From positions 3,038,001-3,102,000 of the forward strand of contig CAWIXB010000001.1 in the NCBI GenBank assembly GCA_963839955.1: a stretch of 64,000 bases of DNA, given 5' to 3'. Below the pieces are notes generated by a model. It was not told the DNA's origin and ran no database searches. It saw only the letters and a list, made by a program, of their open reading frames with translations. Below, in pieces: positions 55,465 through 62,299 of this stretch. Source of the DNA: CAWIXB01 sp963839955 (lineage in GTDB: Bacteria > Actinomycetota > Actinomycetes > JACCUZ01). How positions within the stretch are numbered: position 1 is the stretch's first letter; each line of letters opens with the position of its first letter. Position numbers and translations under genes: made by a program.

Positions 55465-56283
55465 ATGGTCGCGCGGTCCCTGCCCCCGACGACGAGGCGA
55501 TTCTCCGTGCCACCTCGCCGCCAGACCTCCGGCCGACACCGGCGGCCGAAGAACTCCGGCGCCGCCTACGTGACCGCAGCAACGCTTGCGGCTTTCACGG
55601 TCGGTGGTGTCAACGTCCCCGGCGCCATCGGTGCCTCCCGCGAGAGCGACCACACGACGCTTACCGCCGCCAAGGACACCGACAACCGCGAAGCGCTCCG
55701 GGTCGCCAAGGCGCGGCAGGCAGCGCTGGACGCCCAGCGGCTGCGTGACCGCCTGGCCGCCGAGGATGCGATGCGAGTCAGTCGGATGCGCGAGCTGCGT
55801 GCCGAGGCTCGCGAGAAAGCCCAGCAGCGCCGGCAGGCACGCGCCGCCGCCTTGCGCAAGGCGGCGGCAGCACGCGAGGCGGCCCGGCCCAAGTACGTGG
55901 CCCCGGTCCTCAACTTCCGGTGGTCCGCAGGCTACGGCGAGTCCAGCAGCCTGTGGAGCAGCATGCACACGGGTCAGGACTTCGCCGCCCCCGAAGGCAC
56001 CTCGGTCCGCAGCGTCGCCGACGGGACCGTCGTCTCAGCCGCCTGGGAGGGGTCCTACGGACAGAAGGTCGTCGTCCTGCACGACGACGGCACCGAGACG
56101 TGGTACGCCCACCTGTCGTCATTCGTGCGCACCGGCGGTCGGGTCCAGGCAGGCGACGTCATCGGCCGCGTCGGCAGCACCGGCAACTCGACCGGGTCCC
56201 ACCTGCACCTCGAGGTGCGACCCGGCGGCGGTGACCCTGTTGAGCCGATCAGCTGGCTTCGCAGTCACGGCGTCAACCTCTAG
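55465..56283 (+). CDS. M23-family peptidoglycan endopeptidase-like protein
   Basis: About 272 residues. A basic N-terminus and hydrophobic segment (AAYVTAATLAAFTVGGV) act as signal or anchor; a long charged coiled coil rich in Ala/Arg (about residues 75-140) precedes a LytM/M23 domain with HTGQDFAAPEGTSVRSVADG (HxxxD), WYAHLSSFVRTG and the HLHLEV motif. The zinc ligands look complete, so it may cleave peptidoglycan cross-links. Start ATG 55465 is a choice; TTG 55423 would add 14 residues. In mycobacteria the M23 gene beside uvrD1 (Rv0950c) has the same position, and the order with sucCD is also kept. Confidence 0.88.
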   Translation: MVARSLPPTTRRFSVPPRRQTSGRHRRPKNSGAAYVTAATLAAFTVGGVNVPGAIGASRESDHTTLTAAKDTDNREALRVAKARQAALDAQRLRDRLAAEDAMRVSRMRELRAEAREKAQQRRQARAAALRKAAAAREAARPKYVAPVLNFRWSAGYGESSSLWSSMHTGQDFAAPEGTSVRSVADGTVVSAAWEGSYGQKVVVLHDDGTETWYAHLSSFVRTGGRVQAGDVIGRVGSTGNSTGSHLHLEVRPGGGDPVEPISWLRSHGVNL

Positions 56284-56309
56284 AGCCCTTAGTTCTCAGG
56301 GAGTTCTAG
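56280..56309. terminator. Weak hairpin between M23 peptidase and helicase genes
   Basis: CTAGAGCCCT (56280-56289) pairs with AGGGAGTTCTAG (56298-56309) with a small bulge. It begins in the stop codon of the peptidase and lies before the helicase stop on the opposite strand. Likely shared terminator. Confidence 0.5.
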
Positions 56310-56319
56310 CCTTGAGTCA

Positions 56320-58608
56320 TTAGAGCTTCTCGACCGGCGCGTAGCGGAGCAGGAGACGCTTCACGCCCTCGTCGCGGAAGTCGATGGCCGCGACGGCTCG
56401 CTCTCCCGCCCCTTCGACGGACACGACCGTGCCCATGCCGAACGTGTCGTGGGTGACGCGGTCGCCCGGCTCGAGGTGAATGACCGGACGGTTGCCGGGC
56501 GACCGGACGCCGGGACGGGCGGCGACCTTCGCGATCGCCGGCGTGCTCGAGACGGTCGACTCCAGCCGGCGCCAGTCGACCATCTCGTCGGGCACCTCCT
56601 CGAGGAACCGTGACGCGGGGTTGTGCTGCGGCGCACCCCAGGCGCTGCGGACGGTGGCCCGGCTCAGGTACAGACGCTGCTGGGCCCTGGTGATTCCGAC
56701 GTAGGCGAGACGGCGCTCCTCCTCGAGCTCGCCCTGGTCGCCCAGCGAGCGCAGGTGCGGGAAGATGCCGTCCTCGAGACCGGTCAGGAAGACGACCGGG
56801 AACTCCAGACCTTTGGCGGTGTGCAGCGTCATCAGCGTGACGACGCCCTGCGACTCCTCGTCCGAGTCGGGGATCTCGTCGGAGTCGGCGACGAGCGCGA
56901 CGCGTTCCAGGAAGTCGGGCAGGGTGCCCTCGGTGTCTGACTCCTCGAACTCACGCGCGACCGCCACCAGCTCGCGCAGGTTCTCGAGGCGTGTCTCGTC
57001 CTGGGGGTCGGCGGAACCGGCCAGCTCGGCGACGTAGCCGCTGCGCTCGAGCACGGCCTCCAGCACGGTGGCCGGCCCGGTGCCCGACTCGACCAGGGTG
57101 CGCAGGTCGTCCATGAGCTGGCGGAAGCCCTGCACGTTGGCGAGCGACCGCGCGGCAAGGCCGTAGGCGTCCTCGCACCGGCGCAGGGCCTCGGCGAAGG
57201 AGATCCGCTCGCGGTCGGCGAGCGCCTCCAGACAGGCCTCGGAACGGTCACCGATACCGCGCTTCGGGACGTTGAGGATGCGTCGCAACGACACGGTGTC
57301 CGCCGGGTTGGCCAGCGCTCTCAGGTAGGCGAGCGCGTCGCGCACCTCGCGCCGCTCGTAGAACCGGACCCCACCGACGACCTTGTAGGGCAGGCCGACG
57401 CGAATGAACACCTCTTCGTAGACGCGCGACTGTGCGTTGGTGCGGTAGAAGACCGCGACCTGCGACGGCGTCACGCCCTCGTCGTCGGTGAGCCGGTCGA
57501 CCTCGCCGGCGACGAAGGACGCCTCGTCGTGCTCGTTGTCGGCGACGTAGCCGACCACCTTCGCGCCGTCTCCCGCCTCGGACCACAGCTTCTTGGGCTT
57601 GCGGTTGTTGTTGCGCGCGATGACCGCGTTCGCGACGGAAAGAATCGTCTGCGTGGACCGGTAGTTCTGCTCGAGCAGGATGGTGCGGGCGTCCGGGTAG
57701 TCCTGCTCGAAGGCGAGAATGTTGCGGATCGTCGCGCCCCGGAACGCATAGATCGACTGGTCGGCGTCGCCGACCACGCAGAGCTCACCCGGCGGCACGC
57801 CCGCCTCGCCGGTGCCGACGAGCTCACGGACGAGGACGTACTGCGCGTGGTTGGTGTCCTGGTACTCGTCGACCAGCACGTGCCGGAACCGGCGGTTGTA
57901 GTGCTGCGCCACGTCGGGGAAGGCCTGCAGCAGGTTGACCGTGGTCATGATGAGGTCGTCGAAGTCGAACGCGTTGGCCTCGCGCAACCGACGTTGGTAG
58001 ATGCCGTAGGCCTCGGCCAGCGTCTTCTCGATGTGCGTCTGGGCCCGGCCGGCATAGGTCTCGTGGTCGACGAGGTCGTTCTTGAGGTTGCTGACCTGCG
58101 CCGAGAAGCTGCGCGGCGGGTAGCGCTTGGGGTCGAGGTCGAGCTCGCGGCAGACAAGCGTCATCAGCCGCTGCGAGTCGGCCTGGTCGTAGATCGAGAA
58201 GCTCGAGCTGAACCCGAGGTGCTTCGCCTCGCGGCGCAGGATGCGCACGCACGCCGAGTGGAACGTGCTCACCCACATCACCTTGGCGCGCCGGCCCACC
58301 AGCGCGGCGACCCGCTCCTTCATCTCGCCCGCGGCCTTGTTGGTGAAGGTGATCGCGAGGATCTGCCCGGGGTTGACCTTGCGGGCGGAGAGCAGGTGGG
58401 CAATGCGGTGGGCAAGGACCCGGGTCTTGCCCGACCCGGCGCCCGCGACGATCAGCAGCGGCGACCCCTCGTGGGTCACCGCTGCCCGCTGCTGGGGGTT
58501 GAGGCCAACGAGTAGGGCCGACGGGTCGGAGGAGCTCTGGCCGCCGCTCCCCTCCGATCGGTCGCCGGGAGCGGCTGCGGGAACAAGATCGTCGTAGAGG
58601 GTGCTCAT
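56320..58608 (-). CDS. uvrD: ATP-dependent DNA helicase UvrD/PcrA
   Basis: 762 residues, SF1A helicase acting in nucleotide excision repair and recombination. Motifs: Q motif LNPQQRAAV, Walker A VAGAGSGKTRVLAHRIAHLL, motif Ia ITFTNKAAGEMKERV, Walker B VLVDEYQDTNHAQY, motif III VGDADQSIYAFRGA, motif IV LEQNYRSTQTIL, motif V TLHTAKGLEF, motif VI RRLAYVGITRAQQRLYL. The C-terminal ~60 residues form the Tudor-like domain that binds RNA polymerase. ATG 58608 is preceded by GGGGGAGG and, 9 nt upstream, TAGACT, so the leader is very short. Corresponds to UvrD1 of mycobacteria. Confidence 0.96.
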   Translation of the reverse strand: MSTLYDDLVPAAAPGDRSEGSGGQSSSDPSALLVGLNPQQRAAVTHEGSPLLIVAGAGSGKTRVLAHRIAHLLSARKVNPGQILAITFTNKAAGEMKERVAALVGRRAKVMWVSTFHSACVRILRREAKHLGFSSSFSIYDQADSQRLMTLVCRELDLDPKRYPPRSFSAQVSNLKNDLVDHETYAGRAQTHIEKTLAEAYGIYQRRLREANAFDFDDLIMTTVNLLQAFPDVAQHYNRRFRHVLVDEYQDTNHAQYVLVRELVGTGEAGVPPGELCVVGDADQSIYAFRGATIRNILAFEQDYPDARTILLEQNYRSTQTILSVANAVIARNNNRKPKKLWSEAGDGAKVVGYVADNEHDEASFVAGEVDRLTDDEGVTPSQVAVFYRTNAQSRVYEEVFIRVGLPYKVVGGVRFYERREVRDALAYLRALANPADTVSLRRILNVPKRGIGDRSEACLEALADRERISFAEALRRCEDAYGLAARSLANVQGFRQLMDDLRTLVESGTGPATVLEAVLERSGYVAELAGSADPQDETRLENLRELVAVAREFEESDTEGTLPDFLERVALVADSDEIPDSDEESQGVVTLMTLHTAKGLEFPVVFLTGLEDGIFPHLRSLGDQGELEEERRLAYVGITRAQQRLYLSRATVRSAWGAPQHNPASRFLEEVPDEMVDWRRLESTVSSTPAIAKVAARPGVRSPGNRPVIHLEPGDRVTHDTFGMGTVVSVEGAGERAVAAIDFRDEGVKRLLLRYAPVEKL

Positions 58609-58646
58609 CCTCCCCCGAGTCTAGGTGGCCGTGGTGACGGCCGGAC

Positions 58647-60434
58647 TCAGTGGAAGTAGCCGACCGCGTCGACCGTGAGGTCCGTCGTACCGAGGGCGTT
58701 GCGGACGGAGAGCTGACCGCTGGTTCCCGGGCGGACGACCATCAGGTCACCGCTGGGCCGCGCCTGGAGGGGGCTCATCTGCCGAATCCCGGGGCGGTAG
58801 CTGCCGGCCGGCCAGAGCGTCGTCGTCGTGTTGCGCGTCGCGTTGAGGGCCAGTCCGGTGAGCAGCACTCCCGCGACGCCCGACGACGGGATGCCGGCCT
58901 TGCCGAGCACCGCGAACGTCGCCGTACGACCACTGGTGAGGGCGCCGTTGATGCCGACGTCGGTGCGGGTGTCGACGAGGCGTGTCTGGCGGAGCGGCAC
59001 CAGCCGCTTCCCGCCCGAGACCGACGCGTCGGCGTAGACGGCGTGCAGGTCGACGGTGAGCGAGATCGACGTCTTGGAGGTGTTCTGGAGCGCCACAGCA
59101 CCCTTGGGGCCGGTCTGCACCAGCAGGGAGCCGGTCTGGGTGTGGCCGGCCCAGAACGCGAGCTGGCCGTAGGTCGGCACGGCGGCGTTCGGGACGTACG
59201 GCGCGATCGCGCCGTTGCTGCTGCCGGCGGCGATGGTGACCGAGAGGACACCGGCGCGCACGGAGGGCTTGCCCGACAGGGTTGCGAGGTTGAGGTAGGC
59301 AGTCTTGCCGGGGCGCACCGTCACGCCGTTGAGAGCGCGCTTGGGCCCGACCATGTGCAGTCGTGCGCCCACGAGCGAGGTGGCGCGGTAGTAGCCGACC
59401 ACGTCGGCAGTCAGGTGGCTCATGCCTCGCAGGTGCTGCAGGCTCACCTTGCCGCCGTACCCGACCGGGACCGTGACAAGCGCGGTCGCCTCACCGGGGC
59501 GAGCCGCGGTCACCGGGTCGACGGGGGCCGTCGAGCCGGTGGCCCACACGCGCAGGCTCGTGGACGAGTCGGGGTTGTAGAAGCTCACCCTCAGCACGAC
59601 GGCGCTGACGCCGCTGGTGGGCACGCCGCCCTTGCCGAGGACAGGAAGGTCGAAGCGCGTGCCGCCGCGGACCCGGCAGGGCCCGTACGCCGAGCCGATG
59701 CCGCGGACCGTGCCGAGCACGCGCTTCGGGGCGAGGGGAACGTAGTCGACGCCCTGCGTCGGCAGTGCGGGGGCGCTCGACGGCGTCGGGAACGCCGGGC
59801 AGGCGACGAACCCGCTGGCGAAGGAAGTGCGCTGGTAGGCGCCGTCCCAGCTGAAGCTGGTGTGCACGTGGTTGCGGTGGCAGTAGCTGTCGTAGGAGCT
59901 GCCCGCCTTCGCCTTGGCGAAGCAGCCGTTGTACTCGGTCCAGCCACGGCCCGTGTCGTAGGCGCGCCACATCCGGTTGTTCCAGATGACGTACTGGACG
60001 CCGAGGCGGCGGGTCATCGCGTGCTTGTTGCCATGGCGGTCGGTGGCGATCAGCCAGGCGATGTAGGCGTTTGCTGCGGCGCGCTGAGAGGTGTTCTTGA
60101 CGTTGGTCATCCAGTCCAGCGCGCGCCCTTCCTCGTGGCCGCTCGCGCTGCTCGAGCAGCTGCGCACGATGTTCGACGAGATGGTGCCGTAGGTGCGGTT
60201 CAGCAGGGAGCGCAGGGCGACCACACCAGGTTTGGAGGTCGGCGAGCAGCTGGTCTCCGCCTCGTAGCTCGGATAGGCGTCGACGGCCGGTCCGTAGTTC
60301 CGCGTCGCCGGGGTGGGCGCTGCGGACGCCGTCTCGGCGAGTGGGATCGCAATGATCGGGACCATGAGAGCGGCGGCGACGGTGCGAGCGAGGACTCGGT
60401 GGAGACGGCTGAGAGGCTGCATGTCTAGGGGCAT
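58647..60434 (-). CDS. Secreted M15-like peptidase domain with three C-terminal beta repeats
   Basis: About 595 residues. A signal peptide (TVAAALMVPIIAIPLAETAS, cleavage near SAA) is followed by a domain of ~165 residues with SGHEEGRALDWM and RNHVHTSFSW: the S-x-H-x6-D and H-x-H zinc patterns of M15/VanY-type D,D-peptidases. It also has ATDRHGNKHAMTRRLGVQYV and NRMWRAYDTGRGWTEYNG, as in actinobacterial proteins of this group. Then come three related ~110-residue units with the pattern PxSGVxxVxL and ending TADVVGYY, TVDLHAVY, TVDAVGYF. These may bind the cell surface. Start ATG 60434 or 60422 is undecided. Likely wall-remodelling, unproven. Confidence 0.82.
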   Translation of the reverse strand: MPLDMQPLSRLHRVLARTVAAALMVPIIAIPLAETASAAPTPATRNYGPAVDAYPSYEAETSCSPTSKPGVVALRSLLNRTYGTISSNIVRSCSSSASGHEEGRALDWMTNVKNTSQRAAANAYIAWLIATDRHGNKHAMTRRLGVQYVIWNNRMWRAYDTGRGWTEYNGCFAKAKAGSSYDSYCHRNHVHTSFSWDGAYQRTSFASGFVACPAFPTPSSAPALPTQGVDYVPLAPKRVLGTVRGIGSAYGPCRVRGGTRFDLPVLGKGGVPTSGVSAVVLRVSFYNPDSSTSLRVWATGSTAPVDPVTAARPGEATALVTVPVGYGGKVSLQHLRGMSHLTADVVGYYRATSLVGARLHMVGPKRALNGVTVRPGKTAYLNLATLSGKPSVRAGVLSVTIAAGSSNGAIAPYVPNAAVPTYGQLAFWAGHTQTGSLLVQTGPKGAVALQNTSKTSISLTVDLHAVYADASVSGGKRLVPLRQTRLVDTRTDVGINGALTSGRTATFAVLGKAGIPSSGVAGVLLTGLALNATRNTTTTLWPAGSYRPGIRQMSPLQARPSGDLMVVRPGTSGQLSVRNALGTTDLTVDAVGYFH

Positions 60435-60557
60435 CCTGGTGTGAGTCAGTCGGCGGTGAGAGTGGGCTTCCTCCCTTTGAGCGTCGGCGTGCCTTGGCAT
60501 GGTCTTGAGTGGCATGCGGGTTGTCCAGGGACAAAACGGACGTGAAGGAGAAAAGAC

Positions 60558-61277
60558 GTGCTCGAGGACAGCGCGGTCGAAAGAGTGCTGGTCGTCACCG
60601 CCCATCCCGACGACGTCGACTTCGGGGCGGCGGGCACCTTGTCGCGGTGGACCGACGCCGGCGTGACGGTGACCTACTGCCTCTGTACGGACGGCGACGC
60701 CGGTGGCTTCGACGAGGCGGTCGACCGAGCGGACATTCCGGATATTCGCCGCAGGGAGCAGCGTGCGGCCGCCAAGGTCGTGGGCGTCACGGACGTGCGC
60801 TTCCTGGGCTACGCCGACGGCCGACTGGAGGCCGGTCAGGACCTACGCCGCGACATCAGCCGGGTGATCCGCCAGGTGCGCCCCCAGCGAATGCTCATCC
60901 AGAGCCCGGAGCGCAACTGGGTGCGTATCGGGGCAAGCCATCCCGACCACCTCGCGGCCGGCGCAGCCGCGATGGCCGCGATCTACCCGGATGCGCGTAA
61001 CCCGTTTGCCCACGTCGAGCTGCTCCGCGACGAGGGTCTGGAGGGGTGGACCGTGTCCGAGACCTGGGTGACGGCGCACCCGACGACCGGCCACTACGTC
61101 GACATCACCGACACGTTCGAGCGCAAGGTCGAGGCGCTGCGGGCACACGAGAGCCAGACCGCGCACATGGACGACCTCGAGTCGCGGCTGCGGCAGTGGG
61201 GAAGCATGATGGCCGAGAGGGGCGGCCTGCCCGAAGGACGGCTCGCCGAGGCGTTCTTCGTGGTCGACACCGCCTGA
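60558..61277 (+). CDS. PIG-L-family deacetylase
   Basis: 239 residues of the LmbE/PIG-L family. Zinc motif AHPDD (VVTAHPDDVDFGAAGTL), CTDGDAGGFDEA, RREQRAAAKVVGV, and HPDH (GASHPDHLAAGAAAMAA) with the metal His. The family removes N-acetyl groups from GlcNAc-linked compounds, including mycothiol precursors (MshB) and mycothiol conjugates (Mca). This one is shorter than MshB and Mca, so the substrate remains open. GTG 60558 has AAGGAG 7 nt upstream. Divergent from the M15-like gene (123 bp). Confidence 0.9.
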   Translation: MLEDSAVERVLVVTAHPDDVDFGAAGTLSRWTDAGVTVTYCLCTDGDAGGFDEAVDRADIPDIRRREQRAAAKVVGVTDVRFLGYADGRLEAGQDLRRDISRVIRQVRPQRMLIQSPERNWVRIGASHPDHLAAGAAAMAAIYPDARNPFAHVELLRDEGLEGWTVSETWVTAHPTTGHYVDITDTFERKVEALRAHESQTAHMDDLESRLRQWGSMMAERGGLPEGRLAEAFFVVDTA

Positions 61278-61361
61278 CCCGAGACGATCTTTCCTGGGGC
61301 GGCCACGGTTGCCGGCGGGTTGTGCCTAAGGTGATCACCTTCGAGCCGGTCGGGGACTGAC

Positions 61362-61859
61362 ATGCGGGGGAATGACGTGCAACAGGGTGCAACGCGAGCA
61401 CGCAGAGTTCTGGTGGCCGGGATCGTCGCCGGAGCGACGTTGGTGTCTGTCGGCCTGACCGCCGCTCCCGCGAGCGCGGCCGAGAAGGCCCGCCACCAGG
61501 TGCGCGTGTCCACCGCAGGCCAGCAGGATCCCGGTTACGTCACGGTCGTGGGCCGGCTCGTGTTCGTCGACAAGAACACCGTCCGGGTCAGCGGTGTGGT
61601 CAATGACGTGTGTCCCGGCAACGGCAAGGGCGGATACGTCTCCCTGGTCGTGAAGTTCCGCAACGGCACCTCGGCCACCCGGTCGCTCGGCAAGGACGAC
61701 GGCACGTGCACCGGGCCGGGGAGGTACTTCAGCCACAACAGGAGCTTCGAGGGCAGGGTCAAGACCGCCCGGGTCATGTTGCGCGAGGAGAGCCGACCCA
61801 ATCCGAGGGAGATAGCGGTCGCCGTCACCAGCTTCTGGGGCAACCCCTACGTCGGCTGA
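61362..61859 (+). CDS. Small secreted protein of unknown function
   Basis: 165 residues. The N-terminal signal peptide (ARRVLVAGIVAGATLVSVGL, cleavage near ASAAE) precedes a ~115-residue beta-rich mature part with YVTVVGRLVFVDKNTVRVSG, two cysteines (VNDVCPGN and GTCTGPGRY) that may form a disulfide, and a C-terminal EIAVAVTSFWGNPYVG. Not recognised. TAAGGT at 61327-61332 may be its -10 element. Same strand as PIG-L and DUF2237 genes but with its own promoter candidate. Confidence 0.75.
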   Translation: MRGNDVQQGATRARRVLVAGIVAGATLVSVGLTAAPASAAEKARHQVRVSTAGQQDPGYVTVVGRLVFVDKNTVRVSGVVNDVCPGNGKGGYVSLVVKFRNGTSATRSLGKDDGTCTGPGRYFSHNRSFEGRVKTARVMLREESRPNPREIAVAVTSFWGNPYVG

Positions 61860-61887
61860 CTCCCTCGCAGCGGGTAAGGCTGGTCGC

Positions 61888-62295
61888 ATGACCGACCACC
61901 ACGAGATCGAACAGCGCAATGTGCTGGGCGGTGAGCTCGAGGAGTGCGGTCGCGACCCGCTGACGGGCTTCTACCGCGACGGCTGCTGCACCGACGGGCC
62001 GGAGGACATCGGCAACCACACGATCTGCGCCGTCATGACCGCGGAGTTCCTGACACATCAGCAGGCCGTCGGCAACGACCTCACCACGCCGCGGCCGGAG
62101 TACGGATTCCCGGGCTTGACGCCCGGCGACCGCTGGTGCGTCGTGGCGCTGCGATGGCTGCAGGCATTCGAGGCGGGTGCCGCCGCGCCTGTGGTGCTGG
62201 CCGCGACCAACGCGAGCGTGCTCGAGCTCGTACCTCTCGAACTGCTTCGTGAGCTCGCCGCCGACGTCCCGGACGACCCGAGCTCACTCACCTGA
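61888..62295 (+). CDS. DUF2237 family protein
   Basis: 135 residues. The DUF2237 pattern is clear: RNVLGGELEECGRDPLTGFY, RDGCCTDGPEDIGNHTICAV, TPRPEYGFPGLTPGDRWC and AFEAGAAAPVVLAATNAS. Multiple conserved Cys (ECGRD, GCC, IC, WC) may bind metal. No function is known for the family. Converges on the EAL protein gene with 4 bp between the stops. Confidence 0.9.
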   Translation: MTDHHEIEQRNVLGGELEECGRDPLTGFYRDGCCTDGPEDIGNHTICAVMTAEFLTHQQAVGNDLTTPRPEYGFPGLTPGDRWCVVALRWLQAFEAGAAAPVVLAATNASVLELVPLELLRELAADVPDDPSSLT

Positions 62296-62299
62296 TCGG

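Noticed and set aside
56320..58646. SOS box upstream of the UvrD/PcrA helicase
   Set aside because: The 38-bp spacer after 58608 contains no TCGAAC-N4-GTTCGA-like site; only the HNH gene has one in this window.
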